Assembly (NCBI RefSeq): GCF_900176465.1
Contig: NZ_FWXR01000004.1
Coordinates: 1-64,000, forward strand
From: Fulvimarina manganoxydans
GTDB lineage: Bacteria; Pseudomonadota; Alphaproteobacteria; Rhizobiales; Rhizobiaceae
Reading direction: 5' to 3'
DNA: 64,000 nt
Within the stretch, counting starts at the first letter, position 1. Every line of letters starts with the position of its first letter. Shown here piece after piece: positions 24,154-33,100 of this stretch. The notes beneath the pieces are model-generated. The model did not search any database. It saw only the letters and a list, made by a program, of their open reading frames with translations, and had not been told where the DNA came from. The position numbers were made by a program, and so were the translations under genes.

Positions 24154-25286
24154 GCGGTGACAAACGTCCGGCGGCCATGATCCATCCGTGCGTTCTCGCG
24201 GGTATCCGCGACATACAACTCTACGCGGTTCCGCCCGGCATCCTTTGCTTGGTAAAGAGCCTTATCGGCGAGCACGAACGCCTGTTCGAAGCTGTCAGCG
24301 CGTTCCGAAACGAAGGCTCCAACGCTCACCGTGACGTTCCCTACCGTGCGGCTGATATAGAAAACCTCTTCGTCGACAATTCGCCGGATGTGTTCGGCAA
24401 CTGCCGTCGCGTCTCTTGCGTTCGCGCCAGGCAGCAAGACGATCATCTCCTCTCCGCCGTAGCGTGCGACAACGCCGTTCTTGGGGACCGCAGCCCGGAT
24501 CGCGTTGGCGACCTGGCGCAGAATGCGGTCGCCGACGTCATGGCCCCACCGGTCGTTGACAAGCTTGAAGTTATCGATGTCCACCAGCAGTAAAGCAGCC
24601 GGTTCCTGCCGAGAAAAGACGATAGACGCGGTCTGTTCAAAGATGCGTCGGTTTCCGACTCCGGTAAGAGGGTCGGTAGTGGCCTGACTTTCCGCTAGGC
24701 GATGGGCGTGCTGGCGGCGTCCCTCTGCGGAGAGGAAGTGTCCGAGGATGATGATGCCGACACAGTTGGTGACAAGATGCGGGGCAATCATCGGCCACGG
24801 ATCTATACCTGGCACGAACGCAGGAAGGAGCAGAAGCAGCATGCTCTGCCCGGATCCGGCTACGGCGAGAAGAAGAAGTGGTCCGAGATCGTATCCGCCG
24901 CTTCGCTTCGAAAGGACCGGACCCAGGACAAGTCCGGTTGCCGCAGCGGTTAAGATGACGATGATGCCGAGCGGTGCGCCTGCGCCCCCCAGCCAGAATC
25001 GGAATGCGCCTGCTGCAGCCCCTGCTACGATGGCCGCAGTGGGTCCGCCGAACGGTGCCGCAAGCACAAGGATGATGCCCCGAGCGTCCAGGATGACGCC
25101 GGGATGAAGGACGAACGGATCGAACATCGTGAAGATAGCGCCGAGGCCGAAGACGATCCCGACCGCGACTCCTTTGGTCACTACCGCCGACAGGGTCCTC
25201 GAGACGAACCCATGTGCGAGCGTGAGCAGGGCGAGGACGCCGATCCCGCGGATCAGCGCCAGGATGAGTTCGCCGATATCATCCAT
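24150..25286 (-). CDS. Membrane diguanylate cyclase (GGDEF)
   Basis: A 378-residue protein. The N-terminal about 200 residues form six hydrophobic segments of the 5TM/LytS-like sensor type (ILDARGIILVLAAPFGGPTA). The C-terminal GGDEF domain has DPLTGVGNRRIF, LLLVDIDNFKLVNDRWGHDV and the active-site variant RYGGEEM (about 277), which is functional in the family (GG[D/E]EF). It makes c-di-GMP at the membrane. The gene converges with the receiver gene (4-bp overlap) and follows the Crp/Fnr gene on the same strand. No inhibitory RxxD site was noticed just before the GGEE motif. Confidence 0.88.
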   Translation of the reverse strand: MDDIGELILALIRGIGVLALLTLAHGFVSRTLSAVVTKGVAVGIVFGLGAIFTMFDPFVLHPGVILDARGIILVLAAPFGGPTAAIVAGAAAGAFRFWLGGAGAPLGIIVILTAAATGLVLGPVLSKRSGGYDLGPLLLLAVAGSGQSMLLLLLPAFVPGIDPWPMIAPHLVTNCVGIIILGHFLSAEGRRQHAHRLAESQATTDPLTGVGNRRIFEQTASIVFSRQEPAALLLVDIDNFKLVNDRWGHDVGDRILRQVANAIRAAVPKNGVVARYGGEEMIVLLPGANARDATAVAEHIRRIVDEEVFYISRTVGNVTVSVGAFVSERADSFEQAFVLADKALYQAKDAGRNRVELYVADTRENARMDHGRRTFVTA

Positions 25287-25359
25287 GCCGAAAGATGTCT
25301 CCGTTCACGACGCATCATATCGACATGTGCCGGTTAAGACCGTGTTGACGGCCACTCGG

Positions 25360-26082
25360 TCAGGGACGAAGATACCGGTCGTTGAACCGGCACAGGGCGC
25401 GAAGCCCCTCCGGATCGAGGATATCGATTTCGCGCTGTCGGAAGACCACGCGTTTCTCCTGCCGCAGACTCATGAGGATACGGTTGACAGTCACGAACGT
25501 CACCGCGACTGCGTCCGCAATGTCGGTCTGCGACAACGGTAACGCGAATCGGTTCCCGTCGATCAGACCGGACAGGCGGAACCGTGCGTGGAACTCGCAG
25601 ATCCGGTGCGCGATCGCTTCGCGTGCCGAGCGGCGCCCCGCGTCGATCAGCCATTCACGCGTTATTTGGCCCCGTATCCGTTCGAAAGCGGCGAGCGCGG
25701 CGGCGATCGAGGGACATTCACCGCCGACGTTCGCGGCGTCAAGCATCAGGACGCCGCAGTCCGACAGGGCGACCAGCGGGAACATGGGATCGACGGACGA
25801 CGCGGAGACTCCCGTGCAGAGCGTGTCGCCGGGGATGTGTATGGCCAGGATCTGGCGTCGTCCATCTCGGAACTGGCGGATCTCCCCGACGAGGCCCGCG
25901 ATCACGACGATCACCGCGGCGGCGTCCGTCGACGGAACCGGGAGAGCGACTCCTTTCGCCACGCGGACGACGTGACTGCCGATCGACTGCAGCGCCAGTC
26001 GTTCCTTGTCAGGAACCGCGGAGATTCGCCCGATCTTCCGTAGTAGAGGTGTTAACGTCTGCTTTCCCGAACCGGCATCCAT
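25360..26082 (-). CDS. Crp/Fnr-family transcription regulator
   Basis: A 240-residue regulator with an N-terminal cyclic-nucleotide-binding-like beta-barrel (about 30-120, FRDGRRQILAIHIPGDTL) and a C-terminal winged helix (about 165-235) whose recognition segment is LSQTDIADAVAVTFVTVNRI. No Fnr-type N-terminal Cys cluster is present, so it is not an oxygen sensor of that type. It lies upstream of the diguanylate cyclase on the same strand (73-bp gap) and may control it. Confidence 0.85.
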   Translation of the reverse strand: MDAGSGKQTLTPLLRKIGRISAVPDKERLALQSIGSHVVRVAKGVALPVPSTDAAAVIVVIAGLVGEIRQFRDGRRQILAIHIPGDTLCTGVSASSVDPMFPLVALSDCGVLMLDAANVGGECPSIAAALAAFERIRGQITREWLIDAGRRSAREAIAHRICEFHARFRLSGLIDGNRFALPLSQTDIADAVAVTFVTVNRILMSLRQEKRVVFRQREIDILDPEGLRALCRFNDRYLRP

Positions 26083-26264
26083 CGATGTGATCCGTATTGT
26101 CCTTCCAAAAGGCTTCTGATCCGGCGGCGAAAACCAGGGAACGCCTGATCCGGTTCCGGTTGAACGCTCGCCGAGTTACACAAACGTTGCCCGCCTGATC
26201 TTTAAAGTACGATATGTTCGCCGCAGTCGTAATTTCAAAGTCAGGTTCTGGCGGAGCTGCCTGA

Positions 26265-26597
26265 TCAGGGCGTCTGGGGCCGTTCGGGGAGTTCGACTTC
26301 CGGTACGCTCAAACCAGCGCCGACGACCATGGCCTCCAGGCGGAGACTATGACGCATGTAGGCCTCGTTCACCCTGCGAAGCCAGGTGATTTCTCCGTCC
26401 TGTTGGCGGATCTCGCTTCTAAGCTCGTCGATCTGCCCGCGCAGCATAGCCTCCGAACGGGCGCGCTCGGCTTCCAAGCGTTCTTCGAGGCGCTTCATTC
26501 TCTCGGAAAACTGGACCCAGACCCAGCGTGCCGCACCGCCGCCCACAGTGATGGCGCCGCCGGCAGCGGTCAGAAATTCGGCGTTCAGGATACTCAC
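26265..26597 (-). CDS. Small membrane-anchored coiled-coil protein (phage)
   Basis: With the GTG start at 26597 (GAGGGG eight bases upstream) the product has 110 residues. A short hydrophobic segment (FLTAAGGAITVGGGAARWVW) is followed by a long heptad-like coiled coil (RMKRLEERLEAERARSEAML). The layout resembles small phage membrane proteins near lysis genes. A longer frame from an ATG at 26639 has no ribosome site. It lies at the 3' end of the lysis transcript. Function unknown. Confidence 0.6.
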   Translation of the reverse strand: MSILNAEFLTAAGGAITVGGGAARWVWVQFSERMKRLEERLEAERARSEAMLRGQIDELRSEIRQQDGEITWLRRVNEAYMRHSLRLEAMVVGAGLSVPEVELPERPQTP

Positions 26598-26671
26598 AAC
26601 ACTTTCCCCTCGTGAGAGAGGAACCGGTCGCATCCCCATGCGTTCTACCGGCGACCCTCCTATGCATTCTC

Positions 26672-26700
26672 GAAGCCCGGCGACCCCTCAGCCGGGCTTC
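26672..26700 (-). promoter_or_regulatory. 10-bp stem hairpin in the lysis operon
   Basis: GAAGCCCGGC (672-681) and GCCGGGCTTC (691-700) pair perfectly with a 9-base loop. No T-run on the minus strand follows, so an attenuator or processing site is more likely than a terminator. It lies between two minus-strand genes. Confidence 0.5.
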
Positions 26701-26710
26701 CTCATTTCAT

Positions 26711-26887
26711 TCAGTTGTCGTCGTCCCCGACCCATCGCCGGCGCCTGTCCCCGAGACCGGCGACCCGAATAAGCTCGGCGATGTCCTCGTCGCCATTTTC
26801 GTCGTCGAGAAACCGGTCGAGGATCGGTCGGCCCAGGGCGCGCTCCGGGTAGTCTGCGGGACAGGGTTCGGCGACGTTCAGGCGCAT
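26711..26887 (-). CDS. Small hypothetical phage protein
   Basis: A 58-residue frame (MRLNVAEPCPADYPERALGR ... RRWVGDDDN), acidic in the centre. The ATG comes two bases after the stop of the 26890-27192 gene, the tight spacing seen across this operon, which argues that it is real. No family recognised. Confidence 0.5.
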   Translation of the reverse strand: MRLNVAEPCPADYPERALGRPILDRFLDDENGDEDIAELIRVAGLGDRRRRWVGDDDN

Positions 26888-26889
26888 TG

Positions 26890-27192
26890 TCAGATCTCGA
26901 TCGCGCCGAGCCGGATGTCGCCGATTACGACGTCGCCCGTCGCCCGCACCTTGATGTCGAGGCCGTTTGCAGTGCGTCTGGCTTCGATGGTCGCGGCGGT
27001 CTCACCATTTTCCTGCGCCACGATCTCGTTGACGACGGCGGCGCGGGCTCGGACCAGATGACCTCGGATCTCGCGGTATCCGCTCATGCCGTCATCGGTC
27101 GCGAGTTCGACGGCCTGCAGTTTTTGCTGGGCTGCCTCGATTTGAGCGTACAGATCTCGCAGGGCGGCGATGGTTTCGCTTGTCGTCGCCAT
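26890..27192 (-). CDS. Hypothetical phage protein
   Basis: A 100-residue protein: an N-terminal amphipathic helix pair (SETIAALRDLYAQIEAAQQK; EIRGHLVRARAAVVNEIVAQ) and a C-terminal beta-rich part (GLDIKVRATGDVVIGDIRLG). No family recognised. Its ATG overlaps the stop of the 27192-27461 gene. Located between the spanin genes and the coiled-coil protein in the lysis-side transcript. Confidence 0.6.
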   Translation of the reverse strand: MATTSETIAALRDLYAQIEAAQQKLQAVELATDDGMSGYREIRGHLVRARAAVVNEIVAQENGETAATIEARRTANGLDIKVRATGDVVIGDIRLGAIEI

Positions 27193-27461
27193 TACGCAGC
27201 CTCCCCGCCGGCGTCGAGCGACGAAAGGCGATCTCCGAGATCACCGATCTTCCGCTCGATATCGGAAAGCGCCGAGTAGATTTTTCGGAACGAAGTCCGC
27301 GACCACTCGACCTCGTCTGCGAGATGCGCGGCCTCAAGTGCGTCGTCGAGATGCCTGCGGATGGTTTCAGTGTGCGGGATTGATTTTAGATTCCGCGTTG
27401 CCGTCTTCGCAGCCTCGATCGCTTCGATCAGGGCTTCCGATGCCCTCTGCTTTTCAGTCAT
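27192..27461 (-). CDS. Hypothetical helical phage protein
   Basis: Starting at the ATG at 27461 the product has 89 residues, almost wholly helical (QRASEALIEAIEAAKTATRN; FRKIYSALSDIERKIGDLGD). The start overlaps the end of the o-spanin gene by 8 bases; a longer frame to 27710 would run inside the spanin gene and is rejected. No family recognised. Confidence 0.6.
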   Translation of the reverse strand: MTEKQRASEALIEAIEAAKTATRNLKSIPHTETIRRHLDDALEAAHLADEVEWSRTSFRKIYSALSDIERKIGDLGDRLSSLDAGGEAA

Positions 27462-27753
27462 GTTCGCCTCCTGTCCTGGCCGCGTCCCTCTGGACGAGCC
27501 CTCTGATTCCATTAAGTTTTCTGCGGCAGTCCTCGCCCGCCGCGTCGAGTTCGACGACGTATTTCGCGACGTCGCTCTGTCGTGTGAGTTCGCCGGCGAC
27601 CGGCCTTTCCCGGCACGCCAGCAACTGCGCAGGGATGCGGTCTGCGAGCGGCGGCGGCGGGACGATGACGTTCTTGGTCGCGCATCCGGCGAAGGCGAGG
27701 ACGCCGGCAAAAGCGCACACGATTCCGAATTTGTGCGCGGAAGCGGCGGTCAT
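27454..27753 (-). CDS. Rz1-like outer-membrane spanin lipoprotein
   Basis: A 99-residue lipoprotein: signal segment IVCAFAGVLAFAGC with a lipobox ending in Cys at about residue 24, directly followed by the Pro-rich VPPPPLADRIP typical of Rz1. The ATG overlaps the stop of the i-spanin gene by four bases, the normal order for a two-component spanin. It would be lipid-anchored in the outer membrane and pair with the inner-membrane partner to fuse the membranes at lysis. Confidence 0.75.
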   Translation of the reverse strand: MTAASAHKFGIVCAFAGVLAFAGCATKNVIVPPPPLADRIPAQLLACRERPVAGELTRQSDVAKYVVELDAAGEDCRRKLNGIRGLVQRDAARTGGEHD

Positions 27754-28082
27754 GGCCGGCCTCCGATCGAGCGGATTGTGTCTTCGAGAACTGGCGCAGT
27801 CGGGGCGTCCCGATTGGTGCCGGCGTCGCGGGCGATACGATCTCGGAGATCCGCGACTTGGCGAGCGGCGGCGTCGGCTTCACGGCGCTCGGTGGCGAGT
27901 TCCTGCAGGGTTTCCCGATGTGCGGATTCGGCGCCCCGTCTGCGTGCTTCGGACGCGGTGAGTTCCTGTTGGACGGTCGCGAGTGCGGACTGCGCGGACG
28001 ACAAACGGGTGCTCTGGACGCCGGCCACGGTGACGGCGACGACTGCGATGAGGCTGAGGCCGGCGAGGAGGTATTTGGTCAT
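27750..28082 (-). CDS. Rz-like inner-membrane spanin
   Basis: A 110-residue protein with one N-terminal membrane helix (YLLAGLSLIAVVAVTVAGV) and a long periplasmic coiled coil (about 28-90, LATVQQELTASEARRRGAES; ERREADAAARQVADLRDRIA). Size, topology and the overlapping Rz1-like gene downstream fit an i-spanin. Its start overlaps the stop of a 33-residue membrane peptide gene. Confidence 0.75.
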   Translation of the reverse strand: MTKYLLAGLSLIAVVAVTVAGVQSTRLSSAQSALATVQQELTASEARRRGAESAHRETLQELATERREADAAARQVADLRDRIARDAGTNRDAPTAPVLEDTIRSIGGRP

Positions 28083-28180
28083 ACCCAGTCCCTCCGGACG
28101 TGCGCGGTCGCCCAGGCGTAGACGACGAAGCCGCCGATCGCGCCGGTCGCGACGATTGCGATGATGATTTCCGGGAGCAT
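28079..28180 (-). CDS. 33-residue single-span membrane peptide
   Basis: MLPEIIIAIVATGAIGGFVV followed by YAWATAHVRRDWV: one membrane helix with a short basic tail. It starts one base into the endolysin stop (TGATG) and its stop overlaps the i-spanin start (ATGA), so it is translated between them. It could be a holin, pinholin or antiholin. Too short to place in a family. Confidence 0.6.
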   Translation of the reverse strand: MLPEIIIAIVATGAIGGFVVYAWATAHVRRDWV

Positions 28181-28731
28181 CAGAGCGCTCCCAGACAGAT
28201 GCGCTGCTCGTCTCTGCGCCGGTTATCGAGGCCCTTCACGACGCGACCGCCGGCGCGGTTCCACATTCTGATGGCGTCGCAGGCACCCTTCAGATCGCCG
28301 GCATTGGCGCGCTTGACGACCGTCGAGCGGCAAAATCCGCCGGTACCGATGTTCCAGGAGAGCGAGAGAAAAACGGTGTAAACGCCGTCCGGGAGAGCGT
28401 CGGGCGCCGAGAGACACGACCGCATCTTTTTCTCGAACTGGACAAGGCCCTCGGCGAGCATGTCGTTGCATTCCGCCCGGGTGTAGCGGTCGCCCTTCTT
28501 CACGCCGCGGGTCTCGCCGGCGCAGACCGTCCAGACGGGCGGAGAGGCGATGGTGTCGAGGTACGCGACCGTGCGGATCCCCTCCCATGTGCCGACGAGC
28601 GCGACGGCGGCCGCCATCAGGGTGCCGGACTTCTTGAGTCGGGACGAGGTCTTCGGAGAAATCCTTGCGGGCACGGTCGTAATCCTTTGGCGGCGGCCGA
28701 ACAGGCGGGCGATGGCGGACATGAAACTCAT
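28180..28731 (-). CDS. Phage endolysin, GH24 lysozyme
   Basis: A 183-residue muramidase. Catalytic Glu50 in GTWEGIRTVAYLD, Asp59 and Thr68 in PPVWTVCAGET give the E-D-T triad of T4/P21-like lysozymes, with three extra residues between Asp and Thr compared with the canonical spacing. A hydrophobic stretch (GTLMAAAVALVGT, 36-48) just before the catalytic Glu is weakly hydrophobic, like signal-arrest-release endolysins, which are exported by Sec and released at lysis. Flanked by holin-like and spanin genes. Confidence 0.88.
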   Translation of the reverse strand: MSFMSAIARLFGRRQRITTVPARISPKTSSRLKKSGTLMAAAVALVGTWEGIRTVAYLDTIASPPVWTVCAGETRGVKKGDRYTRAECNDMLAEGLVQFEKKMRSCLSAPDALPDGVYTVFLSLSWNIGTGGFCRSTVVKRANAGDLKGACDAIRMWNRAGGRVVKGLDNRRRDEQRICLGAL

Positions 28732-28949
28732 TCGTCGAGGTCCCTTTGAGCGATCAGCCGGGCGACGAACGCGGCGGCGGTGACGAGACCGGACGCCGCG
28801 GCGAACAGGCCGGGGTGGATGGTCAGGAGGCCGTCGAGCAGAGGCAACGCGACCTCGGCGCCGGACAGGACGCCGGCGAGGAGCATCAGGCGGATCGACC
28901 AGGCGCGCTTCGCGATGGACTTCCAGTTCGGGTCGAGGGCGAGCTTCAT
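28728..28949 (-). CDS. Probable holin (two membrane spans)
   Basis: A 73-residue protein with two hydrophobic helices (IRLMLLAGVLSGAEVALPLL; GLFAAASGLVTAAAFVARLI) joined by a short turn and ending in charged residues, the class II holin layout. It resembles small phage proteins of the DUF7940 kind starting KLALDPNWKSIAKRAWSIRL. It overlaps the endolysin start by four bases, and the RuvC-like gene overlaps its start. Confidence 0.7.
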   Translation of the reverse strand: MKLALDPNWKSIAKRAWSIRLMLLAGVLSGAEVALPLLDGLLTIHPGLFAAASGLVTAAAFVARLIAQRDLDE

Positions 28950-29470
28950 GCCGCGGCCCTCCGGCTCGACGGCTTGTCGGGGACGATCCGAACCCGCTTG
29001 CGGACGTATCGCGCGATTTGGACGGCTTCTGCGGCGTCTTCGTCGAGCGCCCAGCCGAGTTCCGCGCACGCAGCGACGGCTTGGGCCTTCTGCCATTTCC
29101 CTGTCCGGCCGGCGGTCCCGTGCATCGAGCGCCGCCAGTCCCCGATCCGGATGCCGAGACACGGCAGGCCTGCCGAATACGCGGCGTCCTGGATCGCCGT
29201 ATAAAGAGAGACGAGCAGGCGGCCGCCGACGCCGCGACCGAAATCGCGCTCGCAGGCGACGCATTCGATGTCGTGCCGCTCGATCAGTTCGGCCGCGAGA
29301 TCGCGCAGGACCCGGCACTTGAGGACGTGCTGGACGTCGGTCGGGACCGCGTTCCTGCCGGACGTCCTGATACCCGCTCCGAGATCGAGAGAGCCGGCCG
29401 CCACGATGCCGCCGACGTCGAGGATCGCGTAGCCGGTATGCGTGGCCTGGTCGAAGGCGAGCGTCCTCAT
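28946..29470 (-). CDS. RuvC-like Holliday-junction resolvase
   Basis: A 174-residue RNase-H-fold nuclease. Asp7 in LAFDQATHTGYAI, Glu in VACERDFG (about 94) and the C-terminal pair in DEDAAEAVQIA (about 142-149) supply the acidic residues of RuvC. Phages use such enzymes to clear branched DNA before packaging. It overlaps the genes on both sides by four bases, sitting between the lysis genes and the divergent replication gene. Confidence 0.8.
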   Translation of the reverse strand: MRTLAFDQATHTGYAILDVGGIVAAGSLDLGAGIRTSGRNAVPTDVQHVLKCRVLRDLAAELIERHDIECVACERDFGRGVGGRLLVSLYTAIQDAAYSAGLPCLGIRIGDWRRSMHGTAGRTGKWQKAQAVAACAELGWALDEDAAEAVQIARYVRKRVRIVPDKPSSRRAAA

Positions 29471-29772
29471 GCCGCCACCTCGTCCTGTTCGCCGACTACC
29501 AGACGCACCGGAACGCCCAGTCGCTCCGCGACGACCAGCGCCCTCGCGGTCGAGAAGGTGTCGATCTCCCCGCGATTCCTGACGAACGCGTTCAACTCGT
29601 CGACGGCCTTCACCGAGATGTCCAGCCGCATCGACAAAGCCTGCCGAGACCCGATGATCCTACCCTTCGTCAGCCGGTTCAGACGCCCTCCGATCTCGCG
29701 CGCGAGAAGCGCCCTGACGGCACAGTCCTCGAGCGCGGCCGGCCGCGGCCGCCGTCCGAAATTCCCGTTCAA
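29467..29772 (-). CDS. Small hypothetical, possibly regulatory phage protein
   Basis: From a TTG at 29772, preceded by GAGGGGG at five bases, the product has 101 residues. It is rich in helices, with DISVKAVDELNAFVRNRGEI followed by a helix-turn-helix-like stretch DTFSTARALVVAERLGVPVR. No family recognised. A start ten codons further upstream is possible. It is the first gene of the minus-strand lysis transcript, divergent from the primase/helicase. Confidence 0.55.
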   Translation of the reverse strand: MNGNFGRRPRPAALEDCAVRALLAREIGGRLNRLTKGRIIGSRQALSMRLDISVKAVDELNAFVRNRGEIDTFSTARALVVAERLGVPVRLVVGEQDEVAA

Positions 29773-30114
29773 TGAGACCCCCTCAGATCCCGTTCCCCGC
29801 ACCCCCCGCGCAGGGAATCATTCCTATAACTGCAGGATGCCGAATCGCGCGAAAGGCGCAACCCCTGTCGGCAAGGAAAAGCGAAGAATTTTACGGAGAT
29901 ACTTCGAAGTTCGGATGATCTGCGGAACGGTATCGCGTTAGCGTTCCGCCGATGTGAAAAATACTGCACATTGAGGGCGCGCGGGCCATTATTTTCTTAA
30001 CGATCCCGCTTTTTATCTCTTGAAGCCTGCCGGGCGACTCGGCATCCTCTCATCAACGCACCGACGGCCAACGTCGGGCAGACAGTGACTCTTCGATCGC
30101 ATCCTCAGGTTGAG
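29773..30114. other. Divergent control region ahead of the replication gene
   Basis: Lower GC at 29860-30020. It includes an 8-bp hairpin GCGGAACG/CGTTCCGC (29922-29929, 29942-29949) and an AT-rich stretch (attattttcttaacg). A 34-codon frame on the plus strand (29837-29941) is not convincing. It likely holds promoters for both directions and possibly the replication origin. Confidence 0.45.
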
Positions 30115-33100
30115 ATGACCGACAGCCCTCTTTCCGACCTCGCCAATGATTTCCTAAAGCTCGCCGAGCAACAGGACGCAGAGTACTCGCGTCCCCGGGT
30201 CGCCGCGCCGCCGCTGGAGCCGGAGCCGATCGCCGAGGTCGACGATTACGTCGATCCGGACGGCACCCTCGCGGCATTCCAACGGTCATTCCCCGGGGAT
30301 TTCGAACTCCCGGTGTCGGCCCCCGTCGCGCCGGCACGGGAACCTGTCGCCGCGCCGGCACCAGAGCCGAAGCCCGCCCGTCTGCAAGCCGGTAAGCGGA
30401 CGTGGTACGCTCCCGAGGACGCTGACCTCTATCGAGGCGCTGACTTCTCCGCGCTGATCGGCGAGGAGATCGTCTCGACCCGCCTCGGCGAGGTCCTGTT
30501 CGGCAAATTCGGGCCGATGATCGCCGAGCGCGGCTGGGCGGTAATTCCGCAAGAGCAGAACGGGCGCATGCCCGCGAAGGTCGACGGCGAGCGCCTCAAA
30601 TGGTCGACGTACCAAGACGTCGGGCCGGACCTCGAGACCGTGGAGCGGTGGTCGAGGCAGGCCATCGGGATGAACGCGGCGATCATTCTCGGCAAGGCGT
30701 CCGCGAATTGCTTCGCAATCGACGTTGATGTCACGGACGAGATGCTGTCGTGGGCGATCCAGTCGGCCGCTGACGAATGCCTCGGCCGCACACCGCTAGT
30801 CCGCGTCGGGAACTATCCGAAAGCCGCGATCTTCTTCCGCGTCGAGCATCCCGAGGACTTGCCCGCGAACCGGTCGGTGAGGCTGCTCGAGGAGGATGGC
30901 GAGACGGTCTCGCCGCATCTCGTCGAAATCCTCGGTCAGGGCAAGCTTTTGACCGTCAACGGCCGGCACCATAAGACGGGAGACCGGTTCTCGTGGATGC
31001 GCGGCGCGTCGCCGTCGACGCACGGCCCGGAGGCCGCGCCGCTGGTCACGCCGGCGCAGATCGAGCGGTTCCTGAGCGAGGTCGAAAAGATCCGCGGCTT
31101 CGAGCGGAAGGGCGGGGCGGCGTCCGGCGGGCTCGTCGAGATGTCGTGGTCGAGTTCGAACGGCGTCGAAGTCCCGAATTTTTCGACCCCGCGCGACGCG
31201 GACTGGACCGAACGCGACGGCCTCGTGCGTGATGGTCGCGACGCTTTCCTGCTGCATCTGACTGGCCTCATCTGCAGGGCGAATCCAGCCGCGTGTCAGA
31301 CCGGCGAGGGCCGCGAGCGTCTGATGACCGCGTCGCGCGAGGAATTCGGGCGGCGGGCTGAGGTTTCGGGGCGGTGGTCTGGGTCCCGGCTTGCGACATC
31401 TATAAAGGACAAGATCGAGCGGACAGCCGGGAAGGTCTCGCGCGGCGAAATGACGGCGATCGTGCCGCACCGAGAGCGGAAATCTTTCTCGACGGCGAAG
31501 GAAATGAAAGGCGTCTCGTTCTCGACGCTCTCCGACGACACGCTGCCGGTCGTCCTGCCGGATGCCGGCGAGGAGTCGATCAGGATCTCCGCTCAGATGA
31601 AGGAGTTCTTCGCGAATTTCTTCGGCGCGACCGCGCAGCACCACCTCGACCTCGCGACGCTGCCCGAGGGAGCCGAGGCGCCCATCGCGCCGCTCGCGAT
31701 TCTCAAGAGTCCTGTCGGCACGGGCAAGACGACCTCGCTCCTCGATTCGATCTCATCGGAGGAATTCGTGCGGCTGTTCGCGGACATGCCCGAGGAATTT
31801 CGGAAGACGACGTTGCTGCTCGTCCCGACGCACGATCTCGCGGTCGAGGTCGTCGTGAAGGCGCAGGCCGCCGGACTGAAGACCAAGCACCTTTTCGGCC
31901 TCCAGGACGAGCGCTCCGGATGTTTCATGCATGCGAAGCAGAAGGCTTTGTCGGCCATGGGTCTGTCGGGTGCCGGCCTCTGTCGCGCGACCGTTCACAA
32001 GTCGGGTACGCTAAAGCCCGGCGAAAGGACGACGGAAGACGTCTTCTGCCGACACAACCCGGAAGACGACAACTCGAATCCGGACGACTGGTGTCAGGCC
32101 AAACTCGATCGACAGAATCTGCTCGAGTACGATCTCGTCGTGTCGGTGCACTCATATGTCGCCGTCAATGCCCCCAAGTTGATGAAGGAAGTCGCGGCGG
32201 TCGTGATCGATGAATCGGTCTGGGACAAGCTTTGCCACGTCATCACCTTCTCGAGGTCGGTCCTGCGCGGCCCGCGGAAGCCTCCGTACATGACGAAGAC
32301 CGAGAAGCTGGCGGTCTTCGGTCGCGACAACCCGTCGGCGGACGAAGTCGACGGCTGGGTGCGCGAGCGCTTCGACGATCGGGACCGCCTCGTCGCATTT
32401 GTGGAGGAATGCTGGAAGCGCGGGCGCGATCCCGCCAAAGGAATCGCCCTCGGCGCGGACAGGATCCCCGATGCCGAGGAGGATCATGAGCGGGAGAAGC
32501 GCGAGAAGTCTGCGAAGGTCAGGCAGGACTGCCTCGCCTCCGCGCTCCTCGTCGCCAGCCGTGCAGCGAGCCGAAACGCGACGATCACCCCGGCAACCTC
32601 GAACGCGGAGATCGAGCGCCTCGCTGGCGAGACTCCCGGGCGGAATGTCGGCGAAGAGGCCAAGTTGTGGAGGCTGCTGACGGAGCGCGTCGAGCGTTAT
32701 CTCGCCGCCGTATCCGTCCCTAACGACGGCTCCGTGCCGATGCCGTCAGGCCTCGACCGCCGGATCGCGCCGCTCGCGGGTGACCGGGTGCGGCTGTCGT
32801 GGTTGAGCCAGTATCCTTTCGGGCACCTGCCGACGCTGCTTCTGGATGCTAGCGCGGACGAGAAGGTCGTGACTGCGGTGTTCGGCCGCGAGCCGCACGT
32901 CGAGGAGATCACGGCCGATCAGCGCATGTGGACGAAGGTTTTGACCGGCAGCACGTTTACGAAGAGCCAGATCCTCGACCGCGAATCCGACGCCGCGCCA
33001 AAGCGCCGTGAGAAGCGCGCGACCCGGAAAATGCTGCGGCAACTGATAGCCCAGACCGCCGCCGAGCACGGGGCCGGGCGCATTCTTGTCACGTGCCCGA

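Noticed and set aside
29837-29941. 34-codon plus-strand frame upstream of the replication gene
   Set aside because: Basic peptide without a ribosome site; overlaps a hairpin; not enough support to call.
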